From an uncultured Collinsella sp. (lineage in GTDB: Bacteria > Actinomycetota > Coriobacteriia > Coriobacteriales > Coriobacteriaceae): 19,535 nucleotides of DNA. The stretch covers positions 1 through 19,535 of the forward strand of contig UQXP01000032.1 in assembly GCA_900545055.1 (NCBI GenBank), given 5' to 3'. The position numbers and the translations under genes were made by a program. The notes beneath the pieces are model-generated. The model was given only the letters and a program-made list of their open reading frames with translations, had not been told where the DNA came from and ran no database searches. This document shows, one piece after another, positions 13,416 to 19,535 of the stretch (position 1 is the first letter of the stretch; each line of letters opens with the position of its first letter).

Positions 13416-14147
13416 ATGGCGATCGGAGCGCGTAAGCAACCGCTGTACGATCAGCTGGTCGATATTCTGACCGAAAAGATCGACCATGAATATCGCGCCG
13501 GTGACATGATTCCTTCCGAGCGCGAACTTTCGGAGCGCTATGGTCTCTCGCGCACCACGGTACGCCTGGCTCTGCAGGAACTGGAGCGTTTAGGATTGGT
13601 GGTTCGGCAGCACGGTCGCGGTACCTTTGTGACCGACCGTTCGGCAAAGGCAACCAATCTTATGCAGTCCTACAGCTTTACCGAGCAGATGCGCGCGATG
13701 GGTCGCGACCCCGAGACCACGATTCTCGAGTTTTGCGAGATGGAGGCCGATAAGAATCTGGCCGAGCATATGGGATTGCGTATCGGTGATCGCATTTTTA
13801 AGCTCAAGCGCCTTCGTTCTGCCGACAACATGCCCATGATGGTCGAACGCAGCTATCTACCGGTTCGTCAATTTCTGTCCCTAAAGCGACCGCTACTGGA
13901 GCGTAAGCCGCTTTACGATGTGATTGAGCAAGACTTTCAGCAAAAGATACGCGTGGCCGAGGAGGAGTTCTATGCGAGCATAGCCCGTCCCACCGACGCC
14001 CACCTTTTGGGAATTGTCGAGGGCTCGCCTGTGCTCGATTTGGTCAGGACTACGTATAACGAGTCAAACGAGGTTGTGGAGTATACACTCTCGGTTGCTC
14101 GTGCCGATCAGTTTAAATACAAGGTTTACCACCAGCGTAGCGACTAG
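13416..14147 (+). CDS. GntR-family regulator with UTRA domain
   Basis: A 243-residue transcription factor. Residues about 5-72 are the GntR winged helix (LYDQLVDILTEKIDHEYRAG, IPSERELSERYGLSRTTVRL, then ERLGLVVRQHGRGTFV). Residues about 85-240 are a UTRA effector domain as in the NagR/DasR/PhnF branch, which binds phosphorylated sugars (SYSFTEQMRAMGRDPETTIL, MMVERSYLPVRQF, DLVRTTYNESNEVVEYTLSV). ATG 13416 is chosen since GGGAGGA lies just before it; an upstream in-frame TTG (13395) has no such site. Lying between the PTS and agaS, it most likely senses GalNAc-6-P or GalN-6-P and represses via the TGGTTACTACCA sites; ligand and targets are inferred. Confidence 0.9.
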   Translation: MAIGARKQPLYDQLVDILTEKIDHEYRAGDMIPSERELSERYGLSRTTVRLALQELERLGLVVRQHGRGTFVTDRSAKATNLMQSYSFTEQMRAMGRDPETTILEFCEMEADKNLAEHMGLRIGDRIFKLKRLRSADNMPMMVERSYLPVRQFLSLKRPLLERKPLYDVIEQDFQQKIRVAEEEFYASIARPTDAHLLGIVEGSPVLDLVRTTYNESNEVVEYTLSVARADQFKYKVYHQRSD

Positions 14148-14186
14148 TGTTCGCATCGTATCCATATGATGATTCTTTGCATTTAA

Positions 14187-14222
14187 CTGGTTACTACCAG
14201 ATAACCAACCGAAGTGTATAAT
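14187..14222 (+). promoter_or_regulatory. agaS promoter with GntR-type operator
   Basis: CTGGTTACTACCAG (14187-14200) has CTGGT/ACCAG arms around 4 bases and is the best dyad of the operator family. TATAAT (14217-14222) follows, so the operator covers the -35 position and would block RNA polymerase. No good -35 hexamer is seen beneath it. Confidence 0.68.
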
Positions 14223-14261
14223 TGCACGTCAGAGGATTACTTCTAGAGAGAGGTATTAGAA

Positions 14262-15428
14262 ATGTTCGAGAAGAGTGTCGAGGAGCTCACCGAGCTCGGC
14301 GCCCAGATCACCACGGCCGAGATTGCCCAGCAGCCCGAGCTTTGGCGTGATACGCTCAACATCTACCGCGAGAACAAGGAGGCCATCGAGGCCTTCCTGG
14401 CCGAGGCTCGCGCCATGGGCGAGGGTCGTCTGTCCGTTGTCTTCACTGGTGCCGGTACTTCTGACTACGTGGGCGATACCTGCGCTCCGTACCTGCGTCA
14501 CGCTGGCAACACTGATCTCTACGACTTTAAGCCCATCGCCACGACCGATATCGTGAGCGCTCCGCGCGACTTCCTGCGCGCCGAGGATCCCACGCTCGTG
14601 GTTTCCTTCGCCCGCTCCGGCAACAGCCCCGAGAGCCTTGCCGCCGTCGCCGTTGCCAAGGAACTCGTCCACAACGTCAAGTTCCTCAACATCACCTGCG
14701 CTCCCGAGGGCAAGCTTGCCGTCGAGTCCGCCGATGACCCCAATGCACTGACGCTGCTCATCCCGCGCGCCAACGACAAGGGCTTCGCCATGACCGGTTC
14801 TTACACCTGCATGACCCTGCTCTCCACCCTCATCTTTGACGAGGCTTCCGATGAGCAGAAGGCCGAGTGGGTCGAGACCATCGCCAAGATGGGCGAAGAG
14901 GTCATCGCTCGTGAGTCCGAGGTCGCCGACTACCTGGCTGGCGACTTCAACCGCGTGACCTATCTGGGCTCCGGCTCCTTCGGTGGCCTTGCTCAGGAGA
15001 GCCAGCTCAAGATTCTCGAGCTTGCCCACGGCCTGGTTGCTACCTCTTACGACACCTCCATGGGTTATCGTCACGGACCCAAGTCCTTCGTCGACGACAA
15101 GACCCTCGTCTTTGTCTTCGTTAACAACGACGCCTACACCCGTCAGTACGACATCGACATCCTCAACGAGATCGGTGGCGACGACATCGCTCAGCACACC
15201 GTCGCTGTTCAGCAGGATGGCGCCACCGTCTACGAGGGTGAGTCCTTCACCTTCAAGGGTTACGAGGCGCTCCCCGAGGGCTACCTTGCTCTGCCGTTCG
15301 TGATGTTTGCCCAGGCCATCAGCCTGCTCAACTCCGTGCGCGTGGGCAACACGCCCGATACGCCGAGCCCCACCGGCACGGTCAACCGCGTGGTCAAGGG
15401 CGTGACGATTCACCCCTTCACCGCTTAA
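14262..15428 (+). CDS. agaS: Galactosamine-6-phosphate deaminase/isomerase
   Basis: A 388-residue protein with two SIS (sugar isomerase) domains, converting D-galactosamine-6-P to tagatose-6-P and ammonia. First domain: VVFTGAGTSDYVGD (59-72) and the phosphate-binding SFARSGNSPES (115-125). Second domain: TYLGSGSFGGLAQESQLKI (233-251) and GYRHGPKSFVDD (268-279), the signature AgaS/GlmS-C-like loop. It lacks the glutaminase domain of GlmS, and its length fits AgaS. AGAGAGG precedes the ATG. It has its own promoter with a GntR-type operator and its own terminator. The presence of AgaS plus a LacC-type kinase favours the galactosamine route over the glucosamine (NagB) route. Confidence 0.9.
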   Translation: MFEKSVEELTELGAQITTAEIAQQPELWRDTLNIYRENKEAIEAFLAEARAMGEGRLSVVFTGAGTSDYVGDTCAPYLRHAGNTDLYDFKPIATTDIVSAPRDFLRAEDPTLVVSFARSGNSPESLAAVAVAKELVHNVKFLNITCAPEGKLAVESADDPNALTLLIPRANDKGFAMTGSYTCMTLLSTLIFDEASDEQKAEWVETIAKMGEEVIARESEVADYLAGDFNRVTYLGSGSFGGLAQESQLKILELAHGLVATSYDTSMGYRHGPKSFVDDKTLVFVFVNNDAYTRQYDIDILNEIGGDDIAQHTVAVQQDGATVYEGESFTFKGYEALPEGYLALPFVMFAQAISLLNSVRVGNTPDTPSPTGTVNRVVKGVTIHPFTA

Positions 15429-15446
15429 TCGCGTCCCCCTGTAAGG

Positions 15447-15489
15447 GCGCCCGTCCGCTCATAACGGCGGGCGGGCGCTTTTTGTTTTT
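15447..15489 (+). terminator. Intrinsic terminator of agaS
   Basis: A 12-bp stem (15447-15458 with 15467-15478) with one G-U pair, then TTTTTGTTTTT. It separates agaS from nagA, so nagA needs read-through or its own promoter; TATAAG at 15502-15507 is a possible -10. Confidence 0.9.
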
Positions 15490-15547
15490 AGGTGAGCTGG
15501 GTATAAGCATCACCACGGTTAACTGCTTTTAGAAGCAAGGAGTGCAT

Positions 15548-16717
15548 ATGAGCACGTACGCAATTAAGGCTGACAAGTTCTTCTTGCCGGCAGGCCCGCA
15601 GCTGGGCGGCTATCTCATGGTCGAGGACGGCGTCTTTGGCGCCTGGCAGGCCGAAGAGCCCTCTTGCGAGATTAAGGACTACACGGGATCGTGGATCGCG
15701 CCGGGCATGGTCGACACCCACATCCACGGCTTCTATAACCACTCAACTACCGATAACGACCCCGAGGGCATCGATATCAGCTCGACTGAGCTCGCCCGTC
15801 GCGGCACCACCAGCTGGCTGCCCACGACGTTTACCGACGGCGTCGAGCAGATCAAGGATGCCTGCGCTGCCATCGCTCAGGCTGACGAAGGCCGCGGCCC
15901 CGACTTCTGCGGTGCCCGCATCCAGGGCATCTACCTTGAGGGCCCCTTCTTTACCATGAAGCACGTGGGCGCACAGAACCCCGCCTATCTGATTGATCCC
16001 TCCGAGGAGGTCTTCGACCAGTGGCAGGAGGCTGCCGGTGGGCGCATCGTCAAGAGCGCTATGGCCGCCGAGCGCGACGGCGCCGCTGCCTACGCTGCCG
16101 CCCTGAACGCCAAGGGCGTGGTGACCAGCATCGGCCACTCCGACGCCACCTACGATGAGTGCGTCGCTGCGATCAACGCCGGTGCCAGCTGCTTTACGCA
16201 CACTTACAACGGCCAGCGCGGCCTGCATCACCGTGAGCCCGGTGTCGTGGGTGCCGCTATGACCACCCCCGAGACGTACGCCGAGATCATCTGTGACGGC
16301 AAGCACGTGAACCCTGCTGCCATCAAGGCGCTGCTGCAGGCCAAGGGCTGGCAGCATACGGTGCTTATCACCGATTGCCTGGGCTGCGGTGGCATGCCCG
16401 AGGGCAGCTACACCAGCGGTGGCATGGACGTCATCATGAAGGATAACCTGTGCTGGCTCGCCGACGGCAAGAGCATTGCCGGCTCGGTGCTCACGCTCGC
16501 CCAGGGCGTTAAGAACATCGTCGACTGGGGTATCGCCAGCGCCGATATCGCCATTCGCATGGCAACCGAGGTGCCGGCTCGTTCCGCGCACATCGAGGAT
16601 AAGTGCGGCAGCATCATGCCGGGTCGCGACGCCGACTTTGTCGTGTTCGACCACGAGCTTACCCTCGTTGAGACCTATGTTGGCGGCCAGAGCGTCGGCA
16701 ACGCATTTACCGAGTAA
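15548..16717 (+). CDS. nagA: N-acetylhexosamine-6-phosphate deacetylase
   Basis: A 389-residue amidohydrolase that deacetylates GlcNAc-6-P or, in this context, GalNAc-6-P (an AgaA role). Visible active-site residues: DTHIHG with His58 and His60, LEGPFF with metal ligand Glu131, GHSDAT with His197, THTYNGQRGLHHREPG with His218 and substrate-binding HHREPG, and ITDCLGCGG with catalytic Asp276. The C-terminal KCGSIMPGRDADFVVFD rebuilds the small beta domain. ATG 15548 is preferred: AAGGAG (15537-15542) is 5 bases before it, whereas an upstream GTG at 15542 overlaps that site. It follows agaS after a terminator. A second partial copy of its 3' end lies at 19442. Confidence 0.92.
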   Translation: MSTYAIKADKFFLPAGPQLGGYLMVEDGVFGAWQAEEPSCEIKDYTGSWIAPGMVDTHIHGFYNHSTTDNDPEGIDISSTELARRGTTSWLPTTFTDGVEQIKDACAAIAQADEGRGPDFCGARIQGIYLEGPFFTMKHVGAQNPAYLIDPSEEVFDQWQEAAGGRIVKSAMAAERDGAAAYAAALNAKGVVTSIGHSDATYDECVAAINAGASCFTHTYNGQRGLHHREPGVVGAAMTTPETYAEIICDGKHVNPAAIKALLQAKGWQHTVLITDCLGCGGMPEGSYTSGGMDVIMKDNLCWLADGKSIAGSVLTLAQGVKNIVDWGIASADIAIRMATEVPARSAHIEDKCGSIMPGRDADFVVFDHELTLVETYVGGQSVGNAFTE

Positions 16718-16720
16718 CGA

Positions 16721-16761
16721 CAGAAAAAGACGGCGGGCCCGAATTTGCTCGGACCCGCCGT
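16721..16761 (-). terminator. Terminator of the flavodoxin-like gene
   Basis: A 13-bp stem with one mismatch (16730-16742 with 16749-16761) lies between two converging genes. On the minus strand it is followed by a T run (AAAAA at 16724-16728 on the plus strand), so it chiefly ends the minus-strand transcript. It may also slow transcription from nagA. Confidence 0.8.
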
Positions 16762-16791
16762 ATGGCTTAACGCTCAAAAGCACCTTAACAG

Positions 16792-17376
16792 TTACAGCTT
16801 GTTGGCGATCTTCTTTGCCGTGCGCTTGACGCCGGCCACCAGGCCTCCCGCAGGATGCTCCTTTTCATAGGCAAGACGCTTCTCGCGTTTGGCATACTCT
16901 TCGACGATGATGTCGCCGTACTCATCTTCGATCTTATCGAAGAAATCGACAGCGCCCTTAATTTCCTCAGCGGTCGGGTGTCCCTTCTGGACGCCGCCCA
17001 TGAGCTTAAACGGGCCCCACGTATCAAAGCCGGTGCATCCGTAGACACCCATAAAGATGGCCTGCCTCATGCGGCAGATGCCATCGATATCCTTGCCGTA
17101 CCACTTGTTTTTGCCGCCGTAGGTCATAAGACCAAACACCTTGTCCTGCGGCTGCAGCACGTTGGTGAGTACGCGTGCCATGTCCTTGTCGATCTCGGAG
17201 TAATAAATGCCCGTGGCGACACCAATCAGATGGTACTCGTGCAGGTCGGGATACTCGTTTTTGCCAAGCGCCTTTACGTCGAGGGTATCGATCTCGGGGT
17301 GCGCCTCGACGATGGCGTCCACGAGCTTTTTCGTGTTGCCGTGGTGGCGCGAGGCGTAGAGGATGATGGTTCGCAT
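16792..17376 (-). CDS. Flavodoxin-like protein
   Basis: A 194-residue protein with an N-terminal flavodoxin fold. MRTIILYASRHHGNTKKLVD starts with the first beta strand and the FMN-phosphate loop (residues 8-14, ASRHHGN). GVATGIYYSEIDKDMARVL and KVFGLMTYGGKN correspond to the loops around the flavin ring. Residues about 108-130 contain CRMRQAIFMGVYGCTGFDTW. The C-terminal ~60 residues are helical and basic (EYAKREKRLAYEKEHP, then GVKRTAKKIANKL), longer than a simple flavodoxin. The ATG at 17376, with GAAAGG 7 bases upstream, starts at the conserved strand; an in-frame ATG at 17532 would add 52 unconserved residues. It lies on the opposite strand between nagA and the epimerase gene, and its redox partner is unknown. 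Confidence 0.85.
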   Translation of the reverse strand: MRTIILYASRHHGNTKKLVDAIVEAHPEIDTLDVKALGKNEYPDLHEYHLIGVATGIYYSEIDKDMARVLTNVLQPQDKVFGLMTYGGKNKWYGKDIDGICRMRQAIFMGVYGCTGFDTWGPFKLMGGVQKGHPTAEEIKGAVDFFDKIEDEYGDIIVEEYAKREKRLAYEKEHPAGGLVAGVKRTAKKIANKL

Positions 17377-17531
17377 AAGAAGGCCTTTCAGCTGTAATGA
17401 AGTCAATGTCAATATGGTACCCCGTTGGATAGCTGGGATACCGAACGCATCGATAAACGTGCGGGTTTGTCCTTTGGTCAGAGCCGAGACGGGTGCTTGC
17501 GAGAAAAAGTAGTTGTTCGAAAGGATGGGCA

Positions 17532-18413
17532 ATGGAATACGCTCTTTCCAACGATTCGATTTCTATTACGGTTTCCACGGCTGGCGGCTCGTTTACCTCG
17601 ATCGAGGCCGACGGTCGCGAGTATCTGTGGCAGGGCGATCCTGCCGTTTGGTCCGGCCAGGCGCCGATCTGCTTCCCGATTTGCGGTGGTCTGCGCGATG
17701 GCAATGCCATGACGTTTGCCGGGCACCATGTGAAGCTCGCCCGTCATGGATTCGCGCGCAAGCAGGAGTGGAAGCTGCTGAGCCAAAGCGAGAATGAGCT
17801 GGCGATGTGCCTGGCTTCGGAGGATAACGCCGCGTTGCTGAGCGATTATCCGTACCCGTTTAAGCTCGTCGCCCGCTATGCGCTTGAGGGGACTGCCGTG
17901 CGCGTCTCCTACGAGGTGACCAACGAGGGTACCGAGGACATGCCGTTCTTTATCGGCGGTCATCCCGGTTTTAGGTGCCCGCTCGACGAGGGCGAGGCCT
18001 ATACGGACTACGAGCTGCGTTTTGAGAAGGACGAGGCCGCGGAGCTTTGCACCGCCGTCCCCTCGACCGGTTTGATCGACGTGGCCAGGCGCTCCAAGAA
18101 CCCCATGGTGGGAAAGACTCTGCCGCTGTCTCATGAGCTCTTCGATTTTGCGGAGACGATCTTTGACGTGCTCGAGAGCCGTCAGGTCACGCTTTCCAAG
18201 AAGGGCGAGGACAAGGGCGTTCGCCTGAGTTTTGAGGGCTTCCCGTATCTCATTGTGTGGAGCAAGCCCGAGGGCGATTTTGTGGCGGTTGAGCCTTGGG
18301 GCGGTCTTTCGACCTGCTCTGATGAGGACGATGTGCTTGAGCATAAGCGCGGCTGCCTTGTCGCCAAGCCCAAGGAGACCGTCGTTCGATCGTTCACGAT
18401 CGAGATCCTGTAA
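17532..18413 (+). CDS. Aldose 1-epimerase-like protein (LacX type)
   Basis: A 293-residue protein of the aldose 1-epimerase (galactose mutarotase) superfamily, nearest in form to the LacX/YeaD subgroup. Visible: PICFPICGGLRDGNAMTFAG (about 45-64) with the substrate-binding Arg, KLARHGFARKQEW with a conserved active-site-type His, MPFFIGGHPGFRCPL (about 137-151) with the conserved His of GGHPGF, and FVAVEPWGGLSTCSDE with the Glu expected near the C-terminus. It may interconvert anomers of galactose or phosphorylated sugars. AAAGGATGGGC precedes the ATG; an upstream in-frame ATG (17493) adds 13 unlikely residues. It is divergent from the flavodoxin-like gene and 59 bases before the kinase, as lacX neighbours tagatose-pathway genes elsewhere. 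Confidence 0.85.
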   Translation: MEYALSNDSISITVSTAGGSFTSIEADGREYLWQGDPAVWSGQAPICFPICGGLRDGNAMTFAGHHVKLARHGFARKQEWKLLSQSENELAMCLASEDNAALLSDYPYPFKLVARYALEGTAVRVSYEVTNEGTEDMPFFIGGHPGFRCPLDEGEAYTDYELRFEKDEAAELCTAVPSTGLIDVARRSKNPMVGKTLPLSHELFDFAETIFDVLESRQVTLSKKGEDKGVRLSFEGFPYLIVWSKPEGDFVAVEPWGGLSTCSDEDDVLEHKRGCLVAKPKETVVRSFTIEIL

Positions 18414-18472
18414 TTCCGTTTTGTTGACTCGTATCGCGAGGCACAGGAAGCCTGCGAGATAAGGAGCTAAAA

Positions 18473-19408
18473 ATGATCCTAACCGTTACGATGAATCCGT
18501 CCGTCGATACGCGCTATCAGCTCGATGAGCTCGTCATCGACGACGTCAACCGCGTAACGCCCGAAAAGACCGCCGGCGGCAAGGGCCTCAACGTGGCCCG
18601 TGTCCTGGGCCAGCTGGGCGACGATGTTGTTGCTACCGGTCTGCTCGGCGGCCACATGGGCGCCTACATGGCCGAGCTCATGGATGCCAACGGCATCAAG
18701 AACGACTTTGTGCCCATCGCCGGCGAGACCCGCATTTGCCTCAATATCCTCCACGCCGGTAACCAGACCGAGCTGCTGGAGAGCGGCCCGACGATTGCCC
18801 CCGAGGAGCTCGATGCCTTCACCGCCAAGTTCACTGAGCTTGCGAGCAAGGCAGATGTCGTCACTATCTCGGGCTCGCTGCCCCGCGGCGTCGAGGCAGA
18901 CTACTATGCCAAGATCACGGGCATTGCCGAGAACGCCGGCGCCAAGGTGCTGCTCGATACCTCGGGCGCCTCGCTCGAGGCTGCCCTCAAGTCCGAGGTC
19001 AAGCCCGAGCTGGTCAAGCCCAACCTGACCGAGATCAACGGCCTTCTGGGCACGAGCTTTACCACTGACGATGTGGACGAGCTTCGCGCCGCGCTTGCCT
19101 CCGACGCCCGCTTCTCCGATATTCCCTGGGTCGTCGTGTCCATGGGCGCTGCTGGCTCTGTGGGCTTCCACAACGGTCGCGCATTCCGCGCCAAGACGCC
19201 CGATATTCCCGCCGTTAACGCTACGGGCTCGGGCGATTCGACCATTGCCGGCTTCGCACATGCGATTGCTGCTGGTGCGGATGACGAGACGGTGCTGCGT
19301 ACCGCCAACACCTGCGGCAAGCTCAACGCCATGGATCCCATGACCGGCCATCTGGTCATGGACCGTTGGGACGAGGTCTACAACGGCGTTGTCGTGACTG
19401 AGCTGTAA
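18473..19408 (+). CDS. lacC: Tagatose-6-phosphate kinase (PfkB family)
   Basis: A 311-residue ribokinase-superfamily kinase. MILTVTMNPSVDTRYQLDEL and NRVTPEKTAGGKGLNVARVL (26-45) are the LacC/1-phosphofructokinase substrate region. ISGSLPRGV (132-140) and KPNLTEI follow, and VNATGSGDSTIAGF (248-261) holds the anion hole and catalytic Asp255. MTGHLVMDRWDEVYN near the C-terminus resembles the MTGH ending of LacC enzymes, favouring tagatose-6-P over fructose-1-P; FruK is the alternative. It would turn the AgaS product tagatose-6-P into tagatose-1,6-bisphosphate. AAGGAG (18461-18466) is 6 bases before the ATG. No aldolase gene is visible, and a nagA-like fragment follows directly. Confidence 0.88.
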   Translation: MILTVTMNPSVDTRYQLDELVIDDVNRVTPEKTAGGKGLNVARVLGQLGDDVVATGLLGGHMGAYMAELMDANGIKNDFVPIAGETRICLNILHAGNQTELLESGPTIAPEELDAFTAKFTELASKADVVTISGSLPRGVEADYYAKITGIAENAGAKVLLDTSGASLEAALKSEVKPELVKPNLTEINGLLGTSFTTDDVDELRAALASDARFSDIPWVVVSMGAAGSVGFHNGRAFRAKTPDIPAVNATGSGDSTIAGFAHAIAAGADDETVLRTANTCGKLNAMDPMTGHLVMDRWDEVYNGVVVTEL

Positions 19409-19441
19409 GAGTTTGGGCGACGGCCCCGGCATCGCTTGCTA

Positions 19442-19535
19442 GCTCATGTTGACGACAAGTGCGGTAGCATTATGCCGGGGCGCGACGCTGACGCTGCCGT
19501 GTTCAATCCCGACCTTCCCCTGGTCGAGACGTATG
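19442..19535 (+). pseudogene. Truncated second nagA 3' end
   Basis: Starting 33 bases after the kinase stop, one frame reads AHVDDKCGSIMPGRDADAAV and continues to LVETY at the window edge. It matches the C-terminal domain of the NagA encoded at 15548-16717 (residues from Ala347) at 23 of 31 positions. The sequence upstream of 19442 does not resemble NagA, there is no start codon or ribosome site, and the frame runs back into the kinase stop codon. It is therefore a remnant of a duplicated or recombined nagA, not an intact gene. It may run past the right edge. Confidence 0.8.

Noticed and set aside
14256..15413. Minus-strand frame opposite agaS, with similar ones opposite nagA, EIID and lacC
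   Set aside because: Antisense shadows of strongly recognised genes caused by codon bias; no ribosome sites or family motifs.
15512..15535. A fourth GntR operator before nagA (CACGGTTAACTGC)
   Set aside because: Only GGTTA matches the operator core and the dyad arms TGGT/ACCA are missing.

Overview
The window looks like chromosomal DNA from a high-GC, gut-type actinobacterium, most likely Collinsella or a close Coriobacteriia relative. This is inferred from the strong GC-ending codon bias, Gram-positive Shine-Dalgarno sites, the gene families present and the sugar-PTS setting, not from a marker gene. I see no rRNA, tRNA, CRISPR array, insertion sequence or phage gene.

Left part (1-8400), housekeeping and conserved-unknown genes on the + strand. 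It opens with about 700 non-coding bases: a palindromic hairpin at the left edge, a second strong hairpin, and a good promoter (TTAAAC-N17-TATAAT). The promoter starts a leader or RNA gene whose first bases can close an 11-bp helix with bases 649-659 around several internal stems. Then come a lipoprotein of the amino-acid-binding (SBP family 3) type, a long-form ribosome hibernation factor (hpf/raiA), a DegV lipid-binding protein, and a tight four-gene operon: a beta-hydroxyacid dehydrogenase with a Cys/His-rich tail, a small membrane protein, a HEAT-like protein and NAD-type isocitrate dehydrogenase. A membrane-anchored SurA-N-like protein follows.

Middle (8400-10024). A minus-strand DUF2975 membrane protein/XRE regulator pair sits next to a ~660-base gene-free region dense in inverted repeats, including a 14-base match to the cre/LacI-type operator consensus.

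Right part (10025-19535), an amino-sugar (N-acetylgalactosamine/galactosamine) catabolic locus. A mannose-family PTS (EIIA, YajC-like, EIIB, EIIC, EIID) would import and phosphorylate the sugar. NagA/AgaA-type deacetylase gives galactosamine-6-P, AgaS deaminates and isomerises it to tagatose-6-P, and a LacC-type PfkB kinase gives tagatose-1,6-bisphosphate. A LacX/GalM-like epimerase lies beside the kinase. The tagatose-bisphosphate aldolase is not in the window. A GntR/UTRA regulator sits in the middle, and the same operator core (TGGTTACTACCA) occurs before the PTS operon and before agaS, with a diverged copy before gntR itself, so one local regulon is likely. A minus-strand flavodoxin-like gene interrupts the cluster. 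The last ~100 bases encode a second, truncated nagA 3' end.

Most notable: the structured leader RNA, the three-site GntR operator family, the metal-binding-like tail on the dehydrogenase, the acidic insertion in EIID, and the nagA remnant after lacC.
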